Below, piece after piece: positions 11,652-26,068 of a stretch of 64,000 nt of DNA (positions within the stretch are counted from its first letter, which is position 1; the number at the start of each line of letters is the position of its first letter). The notes under the pieces are model-generated. The model did no database searches, was not told the DNA's origin, and saw only the letters and a program-made list of their open reading frames with translations. Location of the stretch: assembly GCA_000827205.1 (NCBI GenBank), contig KN832563.1, positions 816,863-880,862 on the forward strand, written 5' to 3'. The translations under genes were made by a program, and so were the position numbers. The stretch comes from Plicaturopsis crispa FD-325 SS-3. Its lineage: Eukaryota; Basidiomycota; Agaricomycetes; Amylocorticiales; Amylocorticiaceae.

Positions 11652-12034
11652 TCGTTTGGGTGCACGGAGAAAAAGGATTTCATACACAGTATAGAGGTGT
11701 CAATGTATACTATCGCTGACCGAACTACGTGAATATAAGTAACCGTTGTCGTGTCCGTCCTCTCGCATGAGTCGGATGATATGCGCAAGCCATCTAACTT
11801 CCCTTATCCCCAGCACGGACGTTGCAAAGAAAACCTATGCATCCAAAGTAGGTACGTGTACAATCCAATTTAAACTACGGTGAAAAATAGATGCGGGGTA
11901 AAAATGCGTAGATTAGTGGCAGTGTATAAATGAGGGGGGTATGATGTTTTCTCTCCACAATCCAATCATGAACATGAACGTGCAGCCATCCGTTAAGTCA
12001 TAAGTCATGCACAACCTCAACCTCTGATCAGTGT
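11652..12034. other. Convergent 3' intergenic region
   Basis: This 383-bp stretch lies between the 3' ends of the dehydrogenase (plus) and the NDR kinase (minus). It is AT-richer than its surroundings and holds no gene that I can support. Confidence 0.45.
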
Positions 12035-14090
<2,056 letters not shown>

Positions 14091-14410
14091 AATATATCGA
14101 TGACAACCAATTACATGGCAAACCACGCGAGTAAAATGCGACAGAAAATTGTAGAGGATCCATCCATGTACCTCCTTGTCCTCTGCAAAATTCCCAAGCG
14201 TCCAGAAATTCGTTGAGATCGACGTTACAGACAAAACGACGTTAGCGGCGCTGTTTGCAGTGTGATCAACTACAGGATGTATTCAGGGGCTGTGTCTGAA
14301 AAAGGAATTGCGTTATTGCTCGTGCACTCGACCTGCCACAAGCTTGCCTTCAAAGACGCTACAACTTGCTCTAATTTTCGCGCTTGTCCCCCCCATTTCT
14401 GGTCCTCACA
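14091..14410. promoter_or_regulatory. Divergent promoter between NDR kinase and PRP4 genes
   Basis: The 320-bp gap separates two genes transcribed away from each other and must contain both promoters. No coding exon with conserved features is seen, and I could not identify a clear TATA box. Confidence 0.5.
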
Positions 14411-16404
14411 ATGGCGGAACTCACGCTGGACACGCTTATGGATGATGGAAACTATCTCGGCACTGAGCGGGCTCGGATGGAGAACAAGGTCATCCTCGAC
14501 GAGCTGGAGCGCAAAAAGAAAGCGCGCAGTATGGCCGTGCCCACAGAGGATAATCGCGTCAAAGCAAGGCTGAGAGAAATTGGGGAGCCTATTACACTGT
14601 TCGGTGAACGCGTGAGTGCACTTTTATATGGATTTGACCCGACATTGAACGCGATCTTGCAGGCGGCAGACCGCAGAGACCGATTAATATACGTCCTGTC
14701 TCAAATAAATGCAGCACGGGGGGATGATGCAATGCATGTGGACGAGGAGTCCTCAGATGAAAGTGAAGAAGAGGTAAGCTCGCACGCCTGTTACCGGGGG
14801 CATACCATACACTAATTTCTACGCGCAGGAGGAAGAATTTTACTCGCCAGGTTCACTTGAACTTCTCGAGGCGAGGAGACGTTTAGCGGAGTATTCTCTA
14901 CCTAGGTTGGGATTTCGCTACCGCTGGATCCACGGATAGCTAGGTGCTTACTCCCTTCCCATTTTGGTGTCCTCTTTTTACAGAGCTCAACAGCGCATAG
15001 CCCAGCAGCGGATAGACAGTAAAATGCCTCTCGGTAGCATACTTGACATCCGAAAACGCGTCTTTGCGGAAGTAAAGGTAAATTTATGTCTCCATTTTCA
15101 AAGGCACGCTCTTTACCACAATTGCCTAGAAATACGCGAATCTTGGCTCGCAGATAGGCGACGAGCGACCAATATCTCAGGTTCGATTTGCGCCCAACAA
15201 TACCACGCTTGCGACCGGCAGCTGGTCCGGCACCGTAAAGTTGTGGAATGTACCTGCTTGCACTCCCATAAAATCATTGCGAGGTTCGTTGGGACTTGCT
15301 TTTCTTGTGGGCACCTTTAAAAATATTTGCAGGGCACAACGACCGCGTGGGTGGTGTCGCATGGCATCCTGAAGCAACCCTTTCACAAGGTGAGGACCTC
15401 GTGAATCTCGCTAGTGGTGCAGGGGACATGAACGTTCATCTTTGGTCACTCAATAGGTGAATTGTTTTGCTGTCTTCGTCTCCTGTTTCGTCTCACGTGT
15501 CTTTCAGTGAATCCCCGCTAGCCGTACTCAAGGGTCACCAGGACCGTGTTTGCCGCGTAGACTTCCACCCCACAGGTGATTATGTTGCTAGTGCCAGCTT
15601 TGATACAACGTGGCGGCTGTGGGATGTCAACACGCAGAAAGAATTGCAATTGCAGGAAGGCCATTCAAAGGAAGTTTACAGCGTGGAGTTTCAAGGCGAC
15701 GGGGCCTTGGTCGCTTCTGGGTCAGTCTCCTTTCCCATGCAGCATGCAAAGTTCACTCTGCGTGGATCCTGATCTCGCATTTAGGGGGCTCGACGCTATT
15801 GGTCGTGTTTGGGATCTTCGGACAGGACGGACAGCCATGGTACTGGATGGTCACGTTCAGGCGATATACGCAATGAGCTTCTCGCCTAACGGGTACGTCC
15901 TCTTTCTCAATTTCGTACCGCAGCTCTCTTAGTCTTTGTAGGTACCAAATCGCCACCGGCTCTGGAGACGACACAATCCGAATATGGGATATGCGATCAC
16001 TTAGCGCCCTATACACCATTCCCGCACATACGTCGAATGTCGCCGACGTCCGCTTCTATCGCAATCCACATGATCTACCACCGCCACGCACGGACGTCGA
16101 CGTCAGCATGAACGGAGCTGACGAGTCACCCGACAAAAGCCACGACGCCGCCCCGAGCGAGAAGCACCCGCCACCTACGAGTGCAGAAGAGTGGAAATAC
16201 CGCGCGGGACTATATCTAGCGAGCGCGGGATACGATGGCTACGTGAAACTTTGGAGCGCGGATGACTGGCAGCTCCTCCGCACGCTCTCGACAGATGCAG
16301 GCAAGGTCATGTCGGTAGATTTATCCAGCGATGCGAAACTCCTCGCGTCTGGAACATACAATAGAAATTTCCAGCTCTTCGCACCCGAAGATCTTGGTGT
16401 ATAG
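14411..16404 (+). CDS. PRP4: U4/U6 snRNP splicing factor Prp4 (WD40)
   Basis: A component of the U4/U6-U5 tri-snRNP, holding the spliceosome's U4/U6 particle through WD40 repeats. The N-terminus has the Prp4/SFM motif ([20 protein letters not shown], then [20 protein letters not shown]). An acidic Ser/Glu segment and a helical linker ([20 protein letters not shown]) follow. Seven or so WD repeats come next, with their GH and WD marks: [77 protein letters not shown] and [16 protein letters not shown], ending [20 protein letters not shown] 14411 is the first in frame; the earlier in-frame start codon is non-ATG. Introns are short. A charged loop between the penultimate and last repeats (about 16090-16190) is longer than usual. 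Confidence 0.92.
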
Positions 16405-16609
16405 TACCTACACATATATATATTGTCAGATACATAGTCGGTGTACGAAGCGTTTGGTCTTGAGTACAGTACGCGGGAGAATAAAAAAGGTTGCGAGCAT
16501 GGTTTGGAGGCATTATAAATACAATCGAGATGCGGGGAAAACGCGAAAGCCAGGTGCACAACAAGTGGGTCAAAGGACGTTGATTCAATTTAGGCAATAG
16601 AAAACTATA

Positions 16610-19456
16610 TCACTCCATCTCGGACCTAGGTAGGAGGCAACAGTCAGTCTTGCACAAGTCACGCCGCAAAACAACATACCTTTTGCATGAAGCCTGAGAC
16701 CCGACCGATATCAACAATTTGGGCCTCACTTTCCACTGCGATGACGAGATTTTCAAGCATCTTGATAACTGTGTCAACAAGATACAGCTCATTCCAATGA
16801 CAGACGAGACTCACCTCTTCGACTTTGTCGACCGGGATGCCCGTGCAGAGCGCAACGATTTTTTTACACTGATACTCCTTTTCGGCATTCGCGCCTTGGA
16901 GATTTTTCAATCGCTGGGTCATCAGGTCCTCCGTGCGTGCATGCCACATCTTCAACCGCCGTAGCCTGACAAGGGTCGCCGCCGAATCCGTAGTCGGAAT
17001 GGGCGGCTCCGCGTCCACATTGAAGGACACGTCGACGGATCCCCCGAGGCCGACCATCGTCGACGTGTTACCGCGCCACTGGAATGCCGGACCGGTTGAC
17101 TCCCGCGCATCCCTACCCGTCAGGTCCGTGCGACCCGTCCAGTCGAAATTGTCCTCCTCCGCGATGGCCTTGTCTAGATTCCGCACGCGCTGGTGGATTT
17201 GGTCGAGTTCGCCACATCGGACATGCCACGATTGGATTTGCTTGCGCTTCTCGGAGAGTTCTCGGGTGGCAGCCCGTAGGTGGGCCTGGGTAACATCGAG
17301 AGAGTCTTGTTTAGCCTTGATCTCTTGACTGAAGTCGGTGCTCAGGCTTTGAATCATCGACGTCATTTCTAGGTGTCAAGTGTCACGCATTTAACACAGG
17401 TTTCGCAGTGAACGAATAGCTGCTTACCTGTTATAACGTCCTGACTTTTTTGCACAGGTATCGACGGACCCGAGCGAAGAGATGCCAACAGGTCCTCTGC
17501 TCGAGGGCCGCCACTCAGTTCCTGAGTGCAAACGCGTCAGAAGACGGTCCGATTTAGATGCGAGATACACCAACCTCAGTCTCGACGCCAAAATCCCCAG
17601 GCCTCAACCCAAGTTTGTTCGGCAATATTCGATTCGCGCCTACATCTAGCAACGTCCTCACCATACTTCTGTTACCGACCCGTGCTGCAATGTTTAAGGC
17701 GGTGTCACCGTGCTCATCCTGCAGATCCACCAGACTTCGAAAATCGCCACCCTGATGCTGCGCAACCCAAAAGAATATTTGGTCTAGATAGTACCGCGCA
17801 GGAATCGCGCGTCCTTTCACACCTGCGAGGGCGACGACATGGTGTACGACGGATTTACGTGACGTGTCGAGGGTCCGTATGGATGAGTGAAGCGATGCGA
17901 CAAGTGTGTGGAACGTTTGCGCGTCTGCATTGTTTGTCGCGAGACAGGCACGGATGAGTGGGGTTTCACCGAGAAAGTTGCCGCGGTGAATGTCGGCACC
18001 ACTAGCGAGGAGAGAATCAACGATTTGTTGGCGCGCCATGCTCGCTGCTAGATGGAGGGCCGTGTGGCCCTGGTCGTCTAGAACTATGTCGACGTCAGTA
18101 GGAATGCCCGGGTTATCAGGCGTGATTTCGCGGAGTATATCAAGCACTGGAACCGGGTCATCGTTGGAGCATATGGCTGCAATGAGGGAGGCTCGTCGCG
18201 TGTCTTTCAACGCGGCAGCGGGATCAAAGTTACGGGGCATGACTGGCTTGGTGGCGAATCTTATGCCGTGTGGGTCTACTTCTGGCTTATTCGGTGGCCT
18301 GCCGTTCATGATAGCAGAGGTGCTATTCTGTCTTTGGAGGCCATTCGTAGGTGTACCGGCACGCCCTTGGGAAGACGCGAGGGGCTGAGAGAATGAATGG
18401 GAAGGAGTCAGAGACTGGTTTCGCGAAAGGCGCGAGCCTGACGCGTTGGGAGGAGATGGCTCTTTGCGGACCCGTTTGTTTGGCGATGCTCCTTCATCTC
18501 CATTCCTATGAGAAGACGCAGAAGCGGGACGAGAGCCATCACCCATCAAGATATCGGCAGCACCCTCTAACAATGATTGGGACGACCCGTGTGATTGAAA
18601 GCTCGAGGGATAATGTGAGGCACGAGCGCCATCAGGGTCGGTATCGGATCGTGTTCTCTTCAATGACTGAGAGTTTCCGCCCGGTGGAGGCGTCGATGAA
18701 GCGCCTTGGAAAGGTGAGCCGACATATGATCCAGAGAAGTACGGATTGGGAGACGAATAGCCTCCAGGACGTCCAGTGACCGACATATTGGATGTAGATG
18801 GCGTGAAGAGACCTTGTGCACGGCCTTGATTCAAAAGGCGAAGAGCCGAACCAGGTAATATAGGAGGCGGCGCGAGAGTGGAGCTGTAACTCCCAGTGGT
18901 GCCTAGGCCAGAGAATGATGACGAGGCGGAAAGCGGGCGGGAAGGAGCCCCTGTGCCAGAGGGAAGGGAACCAAGAGAATTGGTATTCGGGGTGAAGTCA
19001 AAGAGAGGCGCGAGGAGCGGCGCAACGCCATATTGTAGGGCAATGTCGCGGCCGCGTTCAAGAGGGATCCTGAAGAAGAATTGTTCAGTTTCTTGTCAAG
19101 CCAGGGTTACGCGATGCAAAGCAACCCACCATGTTCCCTGATATTTGCCATAACCTCCTTGAACAATCTCGTGTTTTCCGGGCAATATTTCCTTCTCAAG
19201 GATCTTCGTGCGGCGACCTTTGTCCACGCCTGCAACTTTCAATATCTGAGTCGCGTTTACATACGAGTCTCCACGTCTGCGCATGACTGCTATGCCTCGG
19301 ACCATGCACTCGTAGACCTGGAATGAGCGTGACGCGACCGTGTCAGAAACCAATCAGCGAGAAGTCTACCATCCGACGAACCTGTACCGACGAGTAGACA
19401 GCGTTGTATATCTTGACTGTGGGCGGTTGTCCAGCCATTCTTTGTGTCGCCTGCAT
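16610..19456 (-). CDS. APSES/ankyrin cell-cycle transcription factor (Mbp1/Swi4-type, MBF subunit)
   Basis: The DNA-binding subunit of the G1/S transcription complex (MBF/SBF), which binds MCB-type promoter elements. The N-terminal APSES (KilA-N type) domain has [40 protein letters not shown] and [24 protein letters not shown] long Ser/Pro-rich middle follows. The ankyrin part has [40 protein letters not shown] and [20 protein letters not shown]. The C-terminal half is coiled-coil ([20 protein letters not shown]) and ends near [12 protein letters not shown] after a short intron (about 16617-16679). CAT at 19454-19456 is the outermost in-frame start seen; another ATG lies six codons later at 19438. 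Architecture is complete. It is divergent to the channel gene across 193 bp. Confidence 0.9.
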
Positions 19457-19649
19457 TGCGGCGGTCGACTGCGGCGGCGGCGTTGTGGGCGGCGTTGAGA
19501 GAAGGGCGTCTGCGGAAACGCGACTGATGATACGCGTTATTCAGGAAAGCGGAGCCTGAATTTCCTCTCGGCCGCGACCGCGACCTCCGACGCTCGTGAG
19601 TCGCTGCCGCTCATACTTATGACACCGATAGCCCTTTACTTTCCCAGTA
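19457..19649. promoter_or_regulatory. Compact bidirectional promoter, APSES factor / cation channel
   Basis: Only 193 bp separate the predicted start codons of the minus-strand APSES gene and the plus-strand channel gene, so the two must share regulatory DNA. It is GC-rich on the APSES side. I saw no clear TATA box. Confidence 0.45.
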
Positions 19650-22600
19650 ATGGACGAGGCGCAACGCGAACAACAGCCTCTGCTGCGTACAGAGGATGTC
19701 GAACAGACCGTCGTGTACCCAATTATCCATATGATTCGCTCGGTCAGTCTTTTTCTCGTTTCATTTATCGCAATATTCAAATGTGTGGCTCCCAGGACGT
19801 CATAGTACGCTGATACCATTCCTCGACGCGATTTTGGCTAATTGTTGTCTTGTGTACTTTCCGATAGCATTTTATTGGTGAGAGGGACCTATTTCGACTG
19901 TGTTTACGCGCTTACAATGTGATTCTCAGATACCCCGTTGTCCTTTGAGGCTCTCAGCGCTCCAGATCTCACTTATACGCTTATTCGCCCCTTGCACGAA
20001 AAGTATAGCGCGATACAGCAAAAGGGGAACATGTCTGTGGTATTTTGCTTTCTGCTGAACCGTGTCCACTTCATGCGCGACCAAAATCTTACCACCACGA
20101 ACGTCTCTCGCTCTCGAGCCGCCCTCTGCGAAATTCTGGCCATTCGAATGCTCCGCGACTACGGGAACAGTGTCCTTGACTTAACCCTTGCAACAACTAC
20201 GAGCTGGATGGTATATACAGGCGCGGACCCGGACGTGATTGCACAGGCCAGAGAGGATAGGGACGACCTGGAAGATAGAGTAGGGAACGCTATTGAAATG
20301 GCCATTATTAGCAAAGCAAAACGATTCATCAAGAGTACCGCGTGCCAGCGAGTTATCGATAGTATTTGGACGTGAGTCTGCCTGTCTCTACCCGTCACTT
20401 AGCTGAGTGATAAACGGCATTGTAGAGGCAAATGCGTCTATCAGGCGCAGAGCAGTCATTCTATTCTCTCAGATGTAAGTCCTCAATGAAGGTAATGACT
20501 GTAATTTCAAGCTTACGGTTCCCTTGAGACATACAAACGCACGCCTATACATTTCTATGACCCGCACAGGGCACCACTACTGGACCACTACAGGTCTGTT
20601 CAGACAGTTTTGCTTCTTATCGGTAATGAATGTCACTAAAACCTCACCGCACTGTTTGCGTAGATTAAAGGTCCCCGCCATCCGCTCAGTTCTGGAATAT
20701 GTGAAGTAGGTTCACAAAGCATTCACTTTCGCAGTATCTCATGCTCAAAGCGTTTCCTTCAGCTTCCTCATCCTATTCATTCTATTTGTAATTGCTATCG
20801 AGACAAACGAGACGGACGTGCTCAACCCTCCCGAAATCCTGTTCATGGTCTACGCGCTTGGCTTTACGCTCGAGAAAGTGGCTGCTATGCAGGAGCACGG
20901 TATCAAAGGTTCGCTTGCAACTATCTGTGTCTGTGTCCTGCTAGCCTGATCCCTCCAAGTTTATTTCAAGGGAACATGGGTGAGTACGCGTTATCTGTAG
21001 AGTTTGCTGTTTGCCGCACCGCCAACTCATTTTCGCCTAGAATGGATTCGACTTAGCATTCGGTCAGGATATTTCTCCTCCGAATAACGTGATTCTTATT
21101 TCATTCCCCTTGCAGTCACTACTTTTCTTGCGTACACCTTCCTGAGGCTGTACGGTGTATTTCACGGGAGTACGCTCCAGTTTTGTCTCGTTCACCATGT
21201 CAGCTTCTAAGCGTTTGTAATATATCCTTAGGTGCATGGGCTCGTCGCACAGGGGTCGATTGTCTTGCCCTCATAGCGTGCCTAATGTTTCCTCGGTCCG
21301 TGCATCTTCCCATGACATCATTTCTTGCCACGCTCATACTCTGTTGACAGACTCGCGTTTGTGACACTCAAAAACAATCTAATGGTTTTGTCGCTTCGAG
21401 CAATGATGATGCAGTTCGTCGTTCTCATGTTGATAGCCGCCTTTTGCTTCGGAGGATTTTTGTATGCTCTGTGGACGTGAGTCGAGGGCATACTTGATGT
21501 CAGTCCCAAATGTGCTAACCTTTCCATTCTTTATAGACTGAGTCGGAATCAAGCGCAGTGAGTAGCTCCATGAAGCCGTCATCACGATAATAGGTCTAAC
21601 TTCTTCGAAAGGTATTCGATAGGGTAAGCTTTGAGCGCTTCGGTGGCTACGCTGGGTGGGTCTGACACTCATACACCGAATCAGCACCATTGCCTGGTGG
21701 ATGTTGGATCTTTGGTTTGGACTCGACGCTAGTGGATTTGATAAAGCCAGTGCGTAGCGGTTTTTGGTCAGGTCGCAAATGTCTGACTATCTTTATAAGC
21801 TCAATTCCACGGGGTGTTCGGACCTATCCTGATGGTAACCTACGCCTGTCTAAGTAATACTCTACTGCTTACCGGTATGTGAACATGTTCTCAAGATTGC
21901 TTAAGGGGTCGGCTTACACTCACCGTTGCATAGTGCTCGTATCTGTGCGTATACTGGAAACCTCAATAGCTTTCCTGTCCTGAAATCTTCGCAGATTCTG
22001 TCAAATACTTTCAATAAAGTCAACGAAGATGCCGCAGCGGAGGTGCGTGACCTGTCGAGAGCGGGCAACTGAATCTCACAACCAATCAATGAATATAGGC
22101 TATGTTCCGCAAAGCCGTGTCTACGATTGAAGGGTAGATAATTCCGTGTGAGCTGTTGTATTTGCAGCCGCTGCTAACCACATCCCTGCCCCGTAGAGTT
22201 AAAGCGGATTCGTTATTCTCATACCAACCTCCAGTCAATCTGATTGCTCTGATAATCATGTTGCCTGCGTCGTACATCCTCACACCGCGTTGGTTCCACA
22301 AGGTGCATTTACTCGACTCGCTCTATATGCGAACTGGAAGTAACCCGCATTTGAACAGGTCAACGTCTTTATGATCAGGTCTGTGATACCACATCTATCC
22401 GGATTATGGTATGCAATTATTGACTCTGAGTAGGACGACAAGTTTTCCCATCTTGCTGTGTATTGCCTGGTACGAGCGTCAATCCAAGAAGAATGGCTCG
22501 ACGGGATTCTACGAGACTGTGGCCGCCGCCGCCGAGAAAGTGTTCGACACGCTGCCGCGCAATTTCAGAAGACTCAGTACGATTTTCATGTTGTCGCATA

Positions 22601-23386
22601 CTTTCGTAGCGTCTGACGCCTTTTCCTAGCCTTTTTCGAGGGTTTAGCTGGAACAGATGCCGACATCGACGCTGTAAGTCCTCGCCGCTCGATGTGGATC
22701 CCGCACATCTTCCTCATGAGACTGCCTTGCAGGTTTTTGAGCTCGAAGAGGAGATGGATAGCGCCTTGGACACCCAAGAATACGGTACCTTCCCCACCAA
22801 CGACGACTTACGGCAGCGACGCATGTCGATCATGTCCCAGCGGCGGCGCTCGAGTGGGAACCATCAGAAGCGGAGTCCCTCACCGCATCGTGCCGAACGC
22901 CCACCCGTATCCCCGACCACTGCCATCCCTCGACAGCGAGTCAACTCGGTCCTACATCGCGGCGCAGAAATGGCTACCAGCTTCACCAGCCCTCTTGCGC
23001 AGATATTCCAACCGCTGGTTGTTGACGAAGACATCCCCGAGGATCCGTCAGCCCACCCTGGTGGGCCTGTCAGCTACGGTCCTGCAAGCCGACGGAGACT
23101 GTCCTCGATGCAGTCCGTGCAGCGTCGCACGCCAACCGACAACCATCTCAGCCAAGTACAATCCCTGGGTCTCCGGAAATTTCCTTCCCAAGGAAGCGGC
23201 TCTCGCCACGAACCACCGCTGTCAGAAAGCCCGAAAGAGAATGACGGCGGCATTAAGCCCGTCGGCCAAATCGAGGAGGACGAGAAGAATAGCGGTAGCT
23301 TGTCGCAGTGGTCGCAACGGCTCAACACCATTGAGGAGAGTCAAAGGCGGATAGAAGCGATGCTGGCGCAATTGTCAAAGCATTGA
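19650..23386 (+). CDS. Yvc1/TRP-like vacuolar cation channel
   Basis: A predicted calcium-permeable cation channel of the fungal Yvc1/TRP-related family, expected in the vacuolar membrane. The start gives MDEAQREQQPLLRTEDVEQT. The cytosolic N-terminal domain has SAPDLTYTLIRPLHEKYSAI and LLNRVHFMRDQNLTTTNVSR. The channel domain, split over many tiny exons, includes FLILFILFVIAIETNETDVL, a pre-pore stretch FGLDASGFDKASQFHGVFGP and the last helix ILMVTYACLSNTLLLTVLVS running into FNKVNEDAAAE. The C-terminal tail (LFFEGLAGTDADIDAVFELE) is acidic, then Ser/Arg-rich, and closes with a short coiled coil (LNTIEESQRRIEAMLAQLSK). At least fifteen introns of about 50 bp occur. Family assignment rests on the N-terminal block and the pore/last-helix pattern. 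Confidence 0.82.
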
Positions 23387-23766
23387 CGTTGTTATACTGA
23401 CCTCTGCGATCTTCCCAATCTCATCCTTCCGAACACTTTCACTTTGCAATCGAGCACTCAACATATTTTGCGATGTGCTCTATGCGTCTTTCTCCCGCCT
23501 GTCCATCGATGTAATTACTTTACTTTACGACCTGTTCGTGACATACACGCTAGTACTTGCACCTCTGTAACACCATAGCACTAAGGGTCCACAATTAACC
23601 AGTTTCCTCCTCCTCCTTCCGCAAAACACCGTCAAACAAAACAAAAGCAAAATATGCATGCCGCATGTGCATGTGGAATCGAACGTTTGGCTGCTATATT
23701 GTGACTTTACCCATGATATTGGTTACAACTACAACGTACATGCTGAGGTCAGCACTATACCACCGG
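23387..23766. other. Convergent 3' intergenic region
   Basis: This 380-bp stretch separates the stop codons of the channel gene (plus) and the first epoxide hydrolase gene (minus). No gene seen; it is AT-rich with A-runs near 23640. Confidence 0.45.
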
Positions 23767-25359
23767 TCACACTTGCCTAACGAAATCCTCGATATCTCGA
23801 ACGAACTGGACGGGTCTTTCCAGCGCTGCGAAGTGCCCGCCCTTGCACGAGAAGTACAACATGTTAGACGGCGGGACTGCATGAGCCATCTTTCGGAACT
23901 CACTTTGTCATGCTCACGGTAGAACACCAGGTTCCCGACTGCAGCCACCCAGGTTCGAGGAATTGGCGACATCTCCTTCGGGTACAACGAATAACTCAGC
24001 GGCGTGCTGATGTACGGCTCGCTGACATCGCTTGGGTGATTTACGAGCTGGATTGAAAAAGGATACTCAGAATCAATTCGAGAGAATGGCAACAGATGAG
24101 CTTGCTTCGCGGTACGGGTATAAGCAGTTAGCTATAGTATCGGTTACCCAGTAAAGGGTAAGTGCTTCGAGGATCGTGTCAAGCGAGGGATCTTCGTCCG
24201 ACCAGTCCAGGAACTTTTCACCGATCCTAGTATACAATTCGAAGTCAAATTGTGACACCACTCGGGAATGAGGCGAGCAACGAACCATGCAAGGAGGGCG
24301 ACCGGACTGCTAGCAAGCGCAACTCCGACGGTGCTAGGTCTGGTGGCTTGTTCGAGAGCGTATGGAAGGCCCGTCGCTATGAATGCCGTACTTTGCGCGA
24401 TGCCTCGTTTCTCGGCATCGCTCATAGACGACAGGTCCACTCCATCAGGTTTCTGAAACATGATGCAGAGATTGACTAGCGCAATGTGAGGACAGAGCGA
24501 AAATTACTATATATTGTACTCACTGTGCACGGCTACGGGACGAGTTGTCAGTAGTCGTTCAGTAAATGACGCGAAGGTATAAACAAGTGACAATGACCTT
24601 TGCAGCTCGCGTGGTTAGTTGCTAATGTCGTCGCGATCTTGCTACCAATGTCCCCGCCTTGCGCCACGTAGCCTGCGCCGAAGCCCAGGCCCACCATAAG
24701 CCGGTCAATAAGGCGAGCAACGTCCTTCATCGTGAAATCTTTGTCGAGGGGAGGGGCCGAAGAGAGGGTGTAACCGGGAAGAGAAGGCACGATGACGTGG
24801 TATGGAAACGTCGCAGGAGTGTACGCAGAGGTCAGTAGGGACAATACTGGTAGGAACTCTAGAAAGCTGCCTGGGGCACCATAGTCAGACGGCGTAACTA
24901 AAATCGCTTGCTTATACGCACCTGGCCAGCCATGGAGGAGAACCAGCGGGACCGCGTCGACCTTTTCAGAAAATACACCGACGAAATGGATCGTGTATTC
25001 TTTGCCGTCGTTGTCGACAATGGGGGTCGTATATTGCGGGAACGAGTTGATATGTGCCTCGTGTGCCCGCCTATACCAGTAACCGTCAGTCGTGTACTTC
25101 TTGTCCAGGACGAAATGGAGGACTAACCAGTCGAATGTAGTCTCCCAAATGTCCTTTGCATTCTGGACCCATTCGGTTGTTACCCCGTACTTGCGTTCTC
25201 GCTGAGATCCTTCGTAGGTCGGCCTGCGACCTTGGTGAGCTTGAGAAGCGTCTTGAGTTCGTTTATTTTGGAGTCCGGTACCGCAAGCTTGAGCGGCGCT
25301 GGCTGGATTGTGCGCGTTGGGGAGTCTGGGATTTTATCGAACGCAGAGGGGAGAGACAT
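23767..25359 (-). pseudogene. Epoxide hydrolase (EHN type) copy A, frameshifted in exon 1
   Basis: One of five related microsomal-type epoxide hydrolase sequences in this window (alpha/beta hydrolase with EHN domain). It opens MSLPSAFDKIPDSPTRTI. Compared with copy B, exon 1 lacks one G at about 25221-25224 (GCAGGCCGACC where B has GCAGGGCCGAC). This throws the EHN domain out of frame, with a stop about 16 codons later. Everything downstream is well kept: oxyanion motif HGWPG, nucleophile Asp in AQGGDIGSKIA, lid LYWVTDT, charge-relay Glu in YPKEMSPIPRTWV, and catalytic His in GGHFAALERP; the stop is at 23767-23769. So it is either a very young pseudogene or an assembly/sequencing error in a short G-run. 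A start at a later ATG would remove most of the EHN domain. Confidence 0.8.
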
Positions 25360-25663
25360 GCAGTCACTAGTGGGATGCAAAATCAACTGTCATAAAGTAT
25401 AGTACTGACAGATAAATCTAAGCAATGCAGACTCACGAGGGACTGAGTCAGCGCATGGGGCAATGTCACCTACTGGTAGCAGCACAGGTGACTCATCGCC
25501 GTGTTAACGCAGGTTGCCAGTGACAGAAACTATGAGTGTGAGTAACATGTAGGATATTGTCTACCGAGATCAGCGCTCATTAACATTTATTATGATCTGG
25601 AGAGAGAAAAGGATAGTACCGATACCAACCTTTCTAGGAGGCACATATTTCTGCCTCCGATAA
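25360..25663. other. Intergenic upstream of epoxide hydrolase copy A
   Basis: About 300 bp between copy A (minus) and the small unknown gene (minus). It must hold the promoter of A and the 3' region of its neighbour. No coding feature seen. Confidence 0.4.
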
Positions 25664-26068
25664 TTAACCCGCGCAGACTTCCCCACACGGATCCGCCACA
25701 GTAAAAAACACGATGTCCTTGAGGAACGGCAGCCGCTGCTCGTACCCACCAAACAGCCTCTCCCGAAACATCTCCGAGTTCGGTGTCACCGCGTGCCAGC
25801 GGTAGTTCGACGGCGTCTCCGTGTGCGTCACGCGGTGCTGGGATACGAACATGCATACTTCCTCTTCCCCGGGGTAGGAGGGGTGGTAGACGGTCTCGAA
25901 GATGGGCGGGAAGCCTGCCTTTTTGAAGGCGCGCGGGATGCTGTACATGAGCTTGTCGAGATTTTCGGAAAATTCCTCGTCGGGGAAGCGGAGACGAGCC
26001 CATTCGCGCGTTTGCCACGGGCTGCCAGTGAGCACCCAACCGGCGACAACGTGGATTTTTGGCGGCAT
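25664..26068 (-). CDS. Small intronless protein of unknown function between two epoxide hydrolases
   Basis: A single-exon protein of 134 residues that I do not recognise. It begins MPPKIHVVAGWVLTGSPWQT, has no signal peptide or membrane helix, and is rich in aromatic and charged residues (GFPPIFETVYHPSYPGEEEV, VCMFVSQHRVTHTET, LFGGYEQRLPFLKDIVFFTV). It ends PCGEVCAG. The even composition and lack of low complexity support a real folded protein. Third codon positions look GC-rich like nearby genes. It lies between epoxide hydrolase copies A and B on the same strand, so it may have travelled with the duplicated unit or may be an unrelated older resident. A frame on the opposite strand (25793-26128) is a shadow. 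Confidence 0.6.
   Translation of the reverse strand: MPPKIHVVAGWVLTGSPWQTREWARLRFPDEEFSENLDKLMYSIPRAFKKAGFPPIFETVYHPSYPGEEEVCMFVSQHRVTHTETPSNYRWHAVTPNSEMFRERLFGGYEQRLPFLKDIVFFTVADPCGEVCAG

Noticed and set aside
22692-23354. Second long plus-strand frame over the channel gene's C-terminal exon
   Set aside because: The alternative frame (22694-23386) continues the channel tail, with a better composition and a closing coiled coil; the other is a shadow.
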